Positions 37,782-45,576 of a DNA stretch of 64,000 nucleotides are shown piece after piece (within the stretch, counting starts at the first letter, position 1; the number at the start of each line of letters is the position of its first letter). The DNA comes from Kitasatospora sp. SolWspMP-SS2h (GTDB lineage Bacteria; Actinomycetota; Actinomycetes; Streptomycetales; Streptomycetaceae). Location: positions 62,001 through 126,000 of the forward strand of contig NZ_QLLT01000002.1 in NCBI RefSeq assembly GCF_003259315.1, read 5' to 3'. The notes under the pieces were generated by a model. It was not told the DNA's origin. It ran no database searches and saw only the letters and a list, made by a program, of their open reading frames with translations. A program made the translations under genes and the position numbers.

Positions 37782-39382
37782 CGGACAGTCAGCAGAGCGG
37801 CCGCGGCGTCGGCCGGCTGTACGGCGTCGGCGTCGGACCGGGCGACCCCTCGCTGGTCACCGTGCGCGCCGCCGAACTCATCGGCAAGGCCGACGTCATC
37901 GCCTACCACTGCGCCCGGCACGGCCGCTCGCACGCCCGCGCCATCGCCGAACGGTACCTGACGGGCGGTCAGCTCGAAGAGCGGCTGATGTACCCCGTCA
38001 CGGTGGAGACCACCGACCACCCCGGCGGCTACCGCGGCGCGCTCGACGACTTCTACCAGGAGGCCGCCGCCCGGCTCGCCGCCCACCTCGACGCCGGACG
38101 CGACGTCGTCGTCCTCGCCGAGGGCGACCCGCTGTTCTACGGCTCCTACCAGCACATGCACAAGCGGCTCGCGCAACGCTACCCGACCGAGGTCGTCCCC
38201 GGCGTCACCTCGATCAGCGCCGCCGCCGCCCGGCTGGGCACCCCGCTGGTCGAGGCCGAGGAGATCCTCACGATCATCCCCGGCACCCTCCCCGAGGAGG
38301 AGCTCGCCGCCCGCCTCGCCGCCACCGACTCCGCCGTCGTCATGAAGCTCGGCCGGACCTTCCCCGCCGTCCGCCGCGCCCTGGAGCGCACCGGCCGGCT
38401 GGCGGACGCCCGCTACGTCGAGCGCGCCACCATGGACGGCGAACGCACCGGGGCGCTCGCCGGGATCGACCCGGAGAGCGTGCCGTACTTCTCGGTCGCC
38501 GTGCTGCCCAGCAAGGTCGCCGCGCTCGACTCCGCCGGGCGGCCCTTCGCGGCCCCGGCCCAGGACGGTCCGGAGGTGCAGGACGGCCCGGAGGTGGTCG
38601 GCGAAGCGGTCGGCGAAGCGGTCGGTGAGCCGGTCGGCGAGGTGGTGGTGGTCGGGACCGGTCCCGCCGGGCCGCTCTGGCTCACCCCCGAGGCGCGCGG
38701 CGCCCTCGCGAACGCCACCGACCTGGTCGGCTACACCACCTACCTGGACCGGGTGCCCGTCCGCGCCGGGCAGGTCCGGCACGGCTCCGACAACAAGGTC
38801 GAGGGCGTCCGGGCCGAGTTCGCCCTGGAGCTGGCCCGCCGGGGCCGCCGGGTCGCCGTGGTCTCCTCCGGCGACCCCGGCGTCTTCGCGATGGCCACCG
38901 CCGTCCTCGAAGCCGCCTGCGAGGACCCCTACCGGGACGTCCCGGTGCGGGTCCTGCCCGGCATGACCGCCGCGCACGCCGCCGCCTCCCGGGCCGGGGC
39001 GCCGCTCGGCCACGACTACGCGGTGATCTCGCTCTCCGACCGGCTCAAGCCCTGGGAGGTGATCGCCCGCCGGCTGCGCGCCGCCGCCGAGGCCGACCTG
39101 GTCCTCGCGCTGTACAACCCCGGCTCCAAGTCCCGCACCACGCAGGTCGGTTCGGCCCGCGACCTGCTGCTGGAGTACCGCTCCCCGGAGACTCCGGTGG
39201 TGCTGGCCCGGGACGTCGGCGGTCCCACCGAGCGGGTCCGCACCGTCGAACTCGCCGCGCTCGACCCGGCGGACGTCGACATGCGCACCCTGCTGCTGGT
39301 CGGCTCCACCCAGACCCGGTGGGTGCGGCGCGGCGGCGGGGCCGAGGTGGTGTGGACGCCGCGCCGCTACCCCGAGGAGTAG
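37778..39382 (+). CDS. cobIJ: fused precorrin-2 C20-methyltransferase / precorrin-3B C17-methyltransferase
   Basis: 534 residues joining two tetrapyrrole methylases. CobI (about 1-250) shows GVGVGPGDPSLVTVRAAELI and LAEGDPLFYGSYQHM. CobJ (about 285-534) shows VVVGTGPAGPLWLTPEA, VSSGDPGVFAMA and NPGSKSRTTQ. The linker of about 30 residues contains DGPEV twice and VGEAVGEAVGEPVGE, encoded by 12-base repeats near 38599-38645. Both halves use SAM; fusion of the two is common in actinomycetes. ATG 37778 overlaps the cobH stop, so cobG-cobH-cobIJ form one coupled operon. Confidence 0.95.
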   Translation: MTDSQQSGRGVGRLYGVGVGPGDPSLVTVRAAELIGKADVIAYHCARHGRSHARAIAERYLTGGQLEERLMYPVTVETTDHPGGYRGALDDFYQEAAARLAAHLDAGRDVVVLAEGDPLFYGSYQHMHKRLAQRYPTEVVPGVTSISAAAARLGTPLVEAEEILTIIPGTLPEEELAARLAATDSAVVMKLGRTFPAVRRALERTGRLADARYVERATMDGERTGALAGIDPESVPYFSVAVLPSKVAALDSAGRPFAAPAQDGPEVQDGPEVVGEAVGEAVGEPVGEVVVVGTGPAGPLWLTPEARGALANATDLVGYTTYLDRVPVRAGQVRHGSDNKVEGVRAEFALELARRGRRVAVVSSGDPGVFAMATAVLEAACEDPYRDVPVRVLPGMTAAHAAASRAGAPLGHDYAVISLSDRLKPWEVIARRLRAAAEADLVLALYNPGSKSRTTQVGSARDLLLEYRSPETPVVLARDVGGPTERVRTVELAALDPADVDMRTLLLVGSTQTRWVRRGGGAEVVWTPRRYPEE

Positions 39383-39401
39383 CGGGGTGGTCGCCGGTGC
39401 G

Positions 39402-40160
39402 TCAGGCCGGGCGGGCCCGGCAGCGGTCCAGCCGCCGCACCCAGTCGGCCGCCCCGGCGACGTCCGGGGCGGTGCGCACGCCCTCCGGGGCGGCCGGGCG
39501 CTGCACCACGACCACCGGCAGGCCCAGTTCGCGGGCGGCGGTCAGCTTGGGGGCGGTGGCGGCGCTGCCGCTGTCCTTGGTCACCAGCACCTCGATGCGG
39601 TGCGCGCGCAGCAGCGCCCGCTCCCCGTCCAGGGTGAACGGGCCGCGCTCCAGCAGCACGTCGGTGGCGGCGGGCATCGGCGGTTCGGGCGGCTCGACCG
39701 AGCGGGCCAGGAAGGTCAGGCCGTCCAGGTGCGCGAAGGCGGCGATGCCCTGGCGTCCGGTGGTCAGGAACACCCGGGTGCCGAGCGCGGGCAGCGCCTG
39801 CGCGGCGGCGGCCAGGCTCGGCACCGGGTGCCAGCGGTCGCCGTCCTGCGGGTCCCAGCCGGGGCGGCGCAGCGCCAGCAGCGGGGTGCCGGTCTCGGCG
39901 GCGGCCAGCGCCGCGTTGCGGCTGATCCGCTCGGCGAACGGGTGGGTGGCGTCCAGCAGCGCGTCCACGGCGTGCGCGCGCAGCCAGGCGGCCAGGCCGG
40001 ACGGGCCGCCGAAGCCGCCGATCCGGACCTCCCCGACGGGCAGCCGGGGCCGGGCCACCCGCCCGGCCAGCGAACTGGTCACCCGCAGCGCCGGGTCGGC
40101 CGCCAGCACGTCCGCCAGCCGGCGGGCCTCGCTGGTGCCGCCGAGGATCAGGACGTGCAT
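39402..40160 (-). CDS. cobK: precorrin-6A reductase
   Basis: 252 residues: MHVLILGGTSEARRLADVL at the N-terminus, IGGFGGPSGLAAWL, DATHPFAERIS and TKDSGSAATAPKL are the CobK/CbiJ signatures. It reduces the macrocycle with NADPH to precorrin-6B. It is convergent with cobIJ (20-base gap) and divergent from cbiD, with 125 bases between the two starts. Confidence 0.95.
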   Translation of the reverse strand: MHVLILGGTSEARRLADVLAADPALRVTSSLAGRVARPRLPVGEVRIGGFGGPSGLAAWLRAHAVDALLDATHPFAERISRNAALAAAETGTPLLALRRPGWDPQDGDRWHPVPSLAAAAQALPALGTRVFLTTGRQGIAAFAHLDGLTFLARSVEPPEPPMPAATDVLLERGPFTLDGERALLRAHRIEVLVTKDSGSAATAPKLTAARELGLPVVVVQRPAAPEGVRTAPDVAGAADWVRRLDRCRARPA

Positions 40161-40285
40161 GACGGGCTCCCGGGGCCGCTGCGGTCAGGACACACCACCC
40201 TAACCGGGCGGTCGGGACGGCCGGCGTGGGACGGTGGGGCGGCAGGAGCGGGGCAGGCCGGACGAGTCGACGAGGGCGGACAGCG

Positions 40286-41446
40286 GTGAGCGGTGAGGTG
40301 CGGGACGGCGCTCCGGCGGCCGGGGGCGGAGCGGCCGGGGGCGGGCGCCGGGGCCAGTTGCGCAGCAGCGGGCTGCGACCCGGCTGGACCACGGGGGCGT
40401 GCGCGACGGCGGCGACCAAGGCGGCGTACACGGCCCTGCTCGGCGGCGGCTTCCCGGACCCGGTGGTGATCACGCTGCCGAAGGGGGAGCGGCCCGCGTT
40501 CGCCCTGGCGGTGGAGGAGGTCGCGGCGGGCCGGGCCAGCGCCGGGGTGGTGAAGGACGCGGGCGACGACCCGGACGTGACGCACGGCGCGCTGGTCCGC
40601 GCCACGGTGCGGCCGGGCCCGGCGGGCAGCGGGGTGGTGTTCCGGGCCGGCCCGGGGGTGGGGACGGTCACCAAGCCGGGCCTGCCGCTGGCGGTCGGCG
40701 AACCGGCCGTCAACCCGGTGCCCCGGCAGCTGATCCGCGAGGTGGTCGCCGAGGTGGCCCGGGAGTTCGGGGCGTCCGGCGACGTGGAGGTGGAGCTGTC
40801 CGTCGACCGCGGCGAGGAGATCGCCCGGCACACCTGGAACCCGCGGCTGGGCATCCTCGGCGGCCTGTCCATCCTCGGCACCACCGGCGTCGTCGTCCCC
40901 TACTCGTGCTCGGCCTGGATCGACTCGATCCGCCGCGGCATCGACGTGGCCCGGGCCGCCGGGCACACCCACGTCGCGGGCGCGACCGGCTCGACCTCGG
41001 AGAAGGTGGTGGCCGCCGAGTACGGCCTGCCCGAGGACGCGCTGCTCGACATGGGCGACTTCGCCGGGGCGGTCCTGAAGTACCTGCGCCGCCACCCGGT
41101 GCCCCGGCTGACGGTCTGCGGCGGCTTCGCCAAGCTCTCCAAGCTCGCCGACGGCCACCTCGACCTGCACTCCGGCCGCTCCCAGGTCGACAAGGGCCGG
41201 CTCGCCGCGCTGGCCCGGGAGGGCGGCGCGACCGAGGAGCTGGCCGCGCGGGTCGCCGCCGCCAACACCGCCCTGGAGGCGGTGCAGTCGTGCGCGGCGG
41301 CGGGCGTCCCGCTCGGCGACCTGGTGGCCGAACGGGCCCGCGCCACCGCCCTCGGCGTGCTGCTCGGCGCGCCCGTCACGGTCGACGTGATCTGCGTCGA
41401 CCGGGCGGGCGCGATCGTCGGCCGGGCCGCCCCCGCCGGGCCCTGA
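40286..41446 (+). CDS. cbiD: cobalt-precorrin-5B (C1)-methyltransferase type protein
   Basis: 386 residues of the CbiD family: LRPGWTTGACATAATKAAY, VKDAGDDPDVTHGA, RHTWNPRLGILGGLSILGTTG (in part NPRLGILGGLSILGTTG) and CGGFAKLSKLADGHLDLHS. CbiD is the anaerobic-pathway enzyme for the deacetylation/C1 methylation step that CobF performs aerobically. Its presence beside aerobic CobG is typical of streptomycetes, which use a mixed set. GTG 40286 is preceded by GAGGGCGGA. A perfect hairpin follows. Confidence 0.94.
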   Translation: MSGEVRDGAPAAGGGAAGGGRRGQLRSSGLRPGWTTGACATAATKAAYTALLGGGFPDPVVITLPKGERPAFALAVEEVAAGRASAGVVKDAGDDPDVTHGALVRATVRPGPAGSGVVFRAGPGVGTVTKPGLPLAVGEPAVNPVPRQLIREVVAEVAREFGASGDVEVELSVDRGEEIARHTWNPRLGILGGLSILGTTGVVVPYSCSAWIDSIRRGIDVARAAGHTHVAGATGSTSEKVVAAEYGLPEDALLDMGDFAGAVLKYLRRHPVPRLTVCGGFAKLSKLADGHLDLHSGRSQVDKGRLAALAREGGATEELAARVAAANTALEAVQSCAAAGVPLGDLVAERARATALGVLLGAPVTVDVICVDRAGAIVGRAAPAGP

Positions 41447-41504
41447 GCGGAACCGACGGGCCGTCGGTTCCCGTTCGGCGCGCGGTGCCCGCGTACCGCC
41501 GCGC

Positions 41505-41539
41505 GAAGGCCCCCGGTCCGCGCGGGACCGGGGGCCTTC
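41505..41539. terminator. bidirectional hairpin terminator between cbiD and ridA
   Basis: GAAGGCCCCCGGTCC and GGACCGGGGGCCTTC form a perfect 15-bp stem with a 5-base loop between the convergent cbiD and ridA genes. It also marks the border between the cobalamin block and the catabolic cluster. Confidence 0.9.
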
Positions 41540-41553
41540 GTGCGGCGCCGGGG

Positions 41554-41964
41554 TCAGCCGGTGACGACCGCCTGGGCGTCGATCTCCACCAGCATCGGCT
41601 CCTGCGGGAGTTCGACGAAGATCGTGGTGCGGCAGGGCTTCACGCCGCCCGGCGCGATGTTCTCCTCGATGAACTGGGCGTACACCTCGTTCATCAGCGG
41701 GAAGTCGGCCCGCTTGGTCAGGTAGACGCGGAACATCACCACGTCCTCGATGCTCGCGCCGCCGGCCTCGACGATCGCCTTGACGTTCTCCAGCGTCCGC
41801 CGGGTCTGCGCCTTCACGTCGCCGTGGTACAGGTACGCGCCGGTCGCCGGGTCCTGCGGGCCCTGGCCGGAGACCTGGAGGATCGGGCCCTTGCGCACGC
41901 CCTGGGAGAACATCCAGGCCGGGGCGGGCGCGCCGTCGGTACGGACCTCGGTCTTGTCGCTCAT
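41554..41964 (-). CDS. RidA family imine/enamine deaminase
   Basis: 136 residues of the YjgF/YER057c/UK114 family: ILQVSGQGPQDPATG, LENVKAIVEAGGASIEDVV, FRVYLTKRADFPLMNEVYAQF (in part RVYLTKRADFPLMNEVY), PCRTTIFVELPQEPMLVEID. The substrate-binding Arg in PCRTT is present. RidA proteins hydrolyse reactive imines released by PLP deaminases. It is last in a minus-strand set with an IclR regulator and a PfkB kinase, and the neighbouring divergent operon encodes a PLP deaminase, which gives it an obvious job. Confidence 0.9.
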   Translation of the reverse strand: MSDKTEVRTDGAPAPAWMFSQGVRKGPILQVSGQGPQDPATGAYLYHGDVKAQTRRTLENVKAIVEAGGASIEDVVMFRVYLTKRADFPLMNEVYAQFIEENIAPGGVKPCRTTIFVELPQEPMLVEIDAQAVVTG

Positions 41965-41996
41965 GCGTCTTGCTCCAGAAGGTTGGTGACGGTTCG

Positions 41997-42755
41997 TCAG
42001 TGGACGGTGCCGCGGGCCGGGAGGCCCGCGTCGGCGGAGATCGCCCGGGTGCAGGCGAGCAGCTGGGGGAGCAGGTCGAGCACCTGCTCGTAGCGGAGGA
42101 CCACGTCCGGCACCGAGATCGACGCGGCGGCCACCACCCGGCCCGAGGCGTCCCGGATCGGCGCGGCCACGCAGTTGATGAACGCCTCGTGCTCGGCGTG
42201 GTCCTGCGCCCAGCCCTGCGCGGCGACCTGGTCCAGCTCGGCCAGCAGCGCCTGCGGGCTGGTGATCGTGCGCGGGGTGTGCACGGTGAACTCGATGCCG
42301 TCGACCACCCGGCGGCGCTCGACCGGCGGCAGGTCGGCCAGCAGCACCTTGGCCACCGCCGTGTTGTGCAGCGCCGCCCGCAGCCCGATCCGCGAGTACA
42401 TCCGCACGGGGTGCCGGGAGTCGTACTTGTCGATGTACACCACCTCGCCGCCCTCGTACGCGGCCAGGTGCACGGTCTGGCCGGTCGCCGCGTTCAGCTC
42501 GGCGAGGTGCGGGGCGGCGGTGCGCCGGATGCCGCGCTGCTCCAGGGCGAGGCTGGAGAGCGCGAACAGGCCCGCGCCGAGGTGGTAGCGGTACTGCGCG
42601 TCGCGGTGGACGAAGCGCTCCTCCTCCAGGCTCTGCAGCAGCCGCAGCACGGTGGTCTTGTGCACGCCGATCAGGTCGGCCAGCTGGTCGAGGGAGCGTT
42701 CGCCCTCGCCGAGTTCGGCGAGCAGGCGCAGGGCGCGGGTGACGGTCTGGCTCAT
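41997..42755 (-). CDS. IclR family transcriptional regulator
   Basis: 252 residues. The N-terminal winged helix reads RALRLLAELGEGERSLDQLA then GVHKTTVLRLLQSLEEERFV. The effector domain contains GQTVHLAAYEGGEVVYIDKYDS (in part TVHLAAYEGGEVVYIDKY), FINCVAAPIRDASG and AASISVPD. IclR proteins usually repress or activate catabolic operons in response to a sugar acid or aromatic acid. It lies between the kinase and ridA on the same strand. The likely target is the inverted repeat in the divergent promoter region near 44100. Confidence 0.9.
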   Translation of the reverse strand: MSQTVTRALRLLAELGEGERSLDQLADLIGVHKTTVLRLLQSLEEERFVHRDAQYRYHLGAGLFALSSLALEQRGIRRTAAPHLAELNAATGQTVHLAAYEGGEVVYIDKYDSRHPVRMYSRIGLRAALHNTAVAKVLLADLPPVERRRVVDGIEFTVHTPRTITSPQALLAELDQVAAQGWAQDHAEHEAFINCVAAPIRDASGRVVAAASISVPDVVLRYEQVLDLLPQLLACTRAISADAGLPARGTVH

Positions 42756-42800
42756 GGGTGTCCCGAGTGTTCTTCGAGGGTGCCGGGAGGGGGTGCGGGC

Positions 42801-42840
42801 GGTCGGCGGGTCGGCGGGTCGGCGGACCGGCGGGTCGGCG
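42801..42840. repeat. five 8-bp GGTCGGCG tandem repeats
   Basis: Four exact and one variant (GACCGGCG) unit fill much of the 88-base gap between the iclR-type gene and the kinase stop. Confidence 0.8.
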
Positions 42841-42843
42841 GGG

Positions 42844-43920
42844 TCAGGGCGCGGGGACGGGCCGGGCGGCCGGGGCGGGCAGGGCGGGGGAGTCGATGCC
42901 GGACGCGGAGACCCGGGTCGCCGCCCAGTCCCGCTCGTCGGCGGCCAGCAGCGCGGCCACCGTCCGGGCGTCCGGCAGCGCGCCGTGGTCGGTGGGCGCG
43001 GTCAGCGCGCCGGCCGCCGCCAGGTGGCCCAGCCGCAGCCGGGAGCGCTGGTCGAGGCCGCGCAGGGTGCCCGCCAGGTAGCCGGCCGCGAACGCGTCGC
43101 CCGCGCCGGTGGGCTCCACCACCTCGACCCGCAGCGCCGGTTCGGTGACCGCGCCGCCGTCCCGGTCCAGCGCGGTGACCAGGTGCCCGGAGTCCTTGAC
43201 CACCAGCGTGGCGGGGGAGGGGAAGCGGCGGCGCAGCGCCCGCGGGTCGCCGGTGCCGAACGCGTCCTCGGCCTCGTCCGCGCCGAGCAGCAGCACGTCC
43301 GCGGCGTCCAGCAGCTCCGGCAGCACCGCCGGGTCGCGCAGGCGCCACAGCGCGGGGCGCCAGTTGAGGTCGAAGGAGACCAGCCGGCCCGGGCGGCGGC
43401 GGGCCAACAGGGCGCGCACCAGGGCCAGGCAGCCGTCCGACAGGGCGGGCGTGATGCCGGTCAGGTGCAGCAGCGGCGCGGCGTCCAGCAGGGCGGCGGC
43501 GGCCGGGTCGTCCAGCAGCGCGGGGGAGAGCGCGGAGGCGGCCGAGCCGGTGCGGTAGTAGTGCAGCCGGGAGCGGCCCGGGCCGAGGTCGTGCGGCAGG
43601 CCGGAGCCGCCGGTCTCCTTCAGGTACACGCCGGTGGGGCGGTGCGGGTCGACCGCGACGGCCGACACGTCCACGCCCGCCGCGGCCAGGTCGCCCGTCA
43701 GGCGGCGGCCGAAGCCGTCCGCGCCGACCCGGCTGATCCACGCCGTCGGCACGCCCAGCGCGGCCAGCGCCGCCGCCACGTTGGACTCGGCGCCGCCCAC
43801 CGAGGGGCGGAACGCGCCGACGGCCTCGAACGGCCCCGGCCGGTCGGGCAGCAGCACCGCCATCGACTCGCCCAGGCACACCGCCCGGGCGGCGGCCGCC
43901 GCACCGCCTTGATCCGCCAT
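42844..43920 (-). CDS. PfkB family sugar kinase, 2-keto-3-deoxygluconate kinase-like
   Basis: 358 residues of the ribokinase/PfkB family. GGAESNVAAALAALGVPTAWIS near the N-terminus (in part GGAESNVAAALAALGVP), VSFDLNWRPALW, and VEPTGAGDAFAAGYLAGTLR, which holds the catalytic Asp and anion hole, are the family motifs. The pattern GESMAVLLP and PTGVYLKE resembles KDG kinases. ATG 43920 is chosen over TTG 43923. A KDPG aldolase is encoded in the divergent operon, making 2-keto-3-deoxygluconate the likely substrate. It is the first gene of the minus-strand arm. Confidence 0.85.
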   Translation of the reverse strand: MADQGGAAAAARAVCLGESMAVLLPDRPGPFEAVGAFRPSVGGAESNVAAALAALGVPTAWISRVGADGFGRRLTGDLAAAGVDVSAVAVDPHRPTGVYLKETGGSGLPHDLGPGRSRLHYYRTGSAASALSPALLDDPAAAALLDAAPLLHLTGITPALSDGCLALVRALLARRRPGRLVSFDLNWRPALWRLRDPAVLPELLDAADVLLLGADEAEDAFGTGDPRALRRRFPSPATLVVKDSGHLVTALDRDGGAVTEPALRVEVVEPTGAGDAFAAGYLAGTLRGLDQRSRLRLGHLAAAGALTAPTDHGALPDARTVAALLAADERDWAATRVSASGIDSPALPAPAARPVPAP

Positions 43921-44050
43921 CAATCCCGCTCCCTCGCCCTCGGGCCCGTGCCCCGCTCCCGCCGCCGGCGGCCCGCGCGGACCGGCGCTCGGCGGTGAGC
44001 CCGGTGCTGCGTGCCTGGTGGGAGGGGTGGACGGGCCGCGTCGCGGTCCG

Positions 44051-44080
44051 TTGACCGCCGTCCGGCGTGAATGCTAGAAC
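44051..44080 (+). promoter_or_regulatory. promoter of the deaminase-deacylase-aldolase operon
   Basis: TTGACC (44051-44056) and TAGAAC (44075-44080) are separated by 18 bases and lie just upstream of the inverted-repeat operator. The expected transcription start is near 44087. Confidence 0.55.
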
Positions 44081-44091
44081 CGTATCACCAA

Positions 44092-44122
44092 CATGCGCAA
44101 TAGAGGTTGCACATGTTGCAAC
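44092..44122. promoter_or_regulatory. IclR-type operator candidate
   Basis: CATGCGCAA (44092-44100) and TTGCACATG (44107-44115) are inverted with one mismatch. Overlapping this, GTTGCA-CATGT-TGCAAC (44106-44122) is a perfect interrupted palindrome. The site sits where a repressor would block the plus-strand promoter. Binding by the neighbouring IclR protein is inferred. Confidence 0.6.
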
Positions 44123-44166
44123 TCCCCAGCTCGCAGGCGGGTCGGGGTTCGAGCGGAGGTACGGCG

Positions 44167-45576
44167 ATGGGCGAGACGGTGGACCGGGCGGACGCGGAAC
44201 GGCGGCCGGGCGCGGAACGGCGGCCGGGCGCGGCGCGGGAGGCGGGCGCGGCGCGGGAGACGGGCGCGCGACGGCGGTACTTCGCCGACCCCGCCCAGGG
44301 CCCCGGCATCGACCCCGCCGCCGTCGCCGCCCTCGCCGACGAGGCGCTCGACTTCCGCTTCAAGGCCGTCCCCGCCGCCGCCCACGGACTGACCGTCCGC
44401 GACTGGCTCGCCACCCGCCCCGCCCTCGACGGCCTCGGCACCCCCCTGCTCACCCTCGACGCCGCCGCCCTCGACCACAACCTGCGCACCATGGCCGCCT
44501 GGTGCCGCGACGCGGGCGTGCTGCTCGCCCCGCACGGCAAGACCACCATGGCCCCCGCCCTCTGGCAGGCCCAACTCGCCTCCGGCGCCCACGCCGTGAC
44601 CCTCGCCAACCTCCCCCAGCTGCGGGTCGCCCGCGCCTTCGGCGTCCGGCGCCTGCTGCTCGCCAACACCCTGCTCGACCCCGCCGGCCTCGCCTGGATC
44701 GCCGCCGAACTCGACCGCGACCCCGGCTTCGCCTTCACCTCCTGGGTCGACTCCGCCGACAGCGTCCGGCAGATGGACGCCGCCCTGCGCGCCGCCGGAG
44801 CACGGCACCCCGTCGAGGTGCTGGTCGAACTCGGCGGCCCCGGCGGCCGCACCGGCGCCCGCGGCGTCGACGCCGCCCTCGACGTGGCCGCCGCCGTCCT
44901 GGCCGCCCCCACCCTGCGGCTGGCCGGCGTCGGCGGCTACGAGGGCGCCCTCGCCCACGACGCCTCCGCCACCGCCCTCGCCGCCGTCCGCGGCTACCTG
45001 CGCGACCTCGCCGACCTGCACCGCCGCCTCGCGCCCGACTACCCCACCCGCACCCCCGTGGTCACCGCCGGCGGCAGCGCCTACTTCGACACCGTCGCCG
45101 AGGAGTTGACCCCGCTGGCCGAGCAGGTCCCCGGCACCGCCGTGATCGTCCGGGCCGGCGCCTACCTCGCCCACGACGACGGCTTCTACCGCGGCATCTC
45201 CCCGCTGGCCCGCGCCACCGGCGCCACCCCGCTGCGCTCCGCCCTGCACGGCTGGGCCCGGGTCGTCTCCCACCCCGAACCCGGACTCGCCCTGCTCGAC
45301 GCCGGGAAGCGCGACCTCCCCTTCGACGAGGGCCTGCCCGAACCCCAACTCGTCCGCGGCGGCGGCCCACTGGACGCCACGGCCGCCGTCACCGCCCTCA
45401 ACGACCAGCACGCCTTCCTGCGCGACGCCGGACCGGCCGCCCCCGTCGGCGCCGTCCTGCGGCTGGGCCTGTCCCACCCCTGCACCGCCTTCGACAAGTG
45501 GAGCCTCATCCCCGTCCTCGACCACGCCGACGCCGAGCGCCCCCGCGTCGTCGACCTGGTCCGGACGTACTTCTGA
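44167..45576 (+). CDS. PLP-dependent amino acid deaminase/dehydratase, D-threonine aldolase/DSD fold
   Basis: 469 residues of PLP fold type III. After an Arg/Ala-rich N-terminus, GTPLLTLDAAALDHNL and APHGKTTMAPALW hold the PLP Lys (K125); TAGGSAYFD follows. A C-terminal LSHPCTAFDKW supplies the His/Cys metal site of D-serine-dehydratase-like enzymes. ATG 44167 has GGAGG with a 7-base spacer; an earlier ATG at 44107 lies inside the operator. Relatives include D-serine/D-threonine enzymes and D-glucosaminate dehydratase, which releases ammonia from D-glucosaminate to give 2-keto-3-deoxygluconate. The neighbouring KDG kinase and KDPG aldolase favour the last role. The stop overlaps the next gene by one base. 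Confidence 0.85.
   Translation: MGETVDRADAERRPGAERRPGAAREAGAARETGARRRYFADPAQGPGIDPAAVAALADEALDFRFKAVPAAAHGLTVRDWLATRPALDGLGTPLLTLDAAALDHNLRTMAAWCRDAGVLLAPHGKTTMAPALWQAQLASGAHAVTLANLPQLRVARAFGVRRLLLANTLLDPAGLAWIAAELDRDPGFAFTSWVDSADSVRQMDAALRAAGARHPVEVLVELGGPGGRTGARGVDAALDVAAAVLAAPTLRLAGVGGYEGALAHDASATALAAVRGYLRDLADLHRRLAPDYPTRTPVVTAGGSAYFDTVAEELTPLAEQVPGTAVIVRAGAYLAHDDGFYRGISPLARATGATPLRSALHGWARVVSHPEPGLALLDAGKRDLPFDEGLPEPQLVRGGGPLDATAAVTALNDQHAFLRDAGPAAPVGAVLRLGLSHPCTAFDKWSLIPVLDHADAERPRVVDLVRTYF

Noticed and set aside
41505..41539. Possible attachment site or transposon end at the border of the sugar-acid cluster
   Set aside because: The perfect inverted repeat sits between convergent genes and is best explained as a bidirectional terminator; no integrase or tRNA is near.
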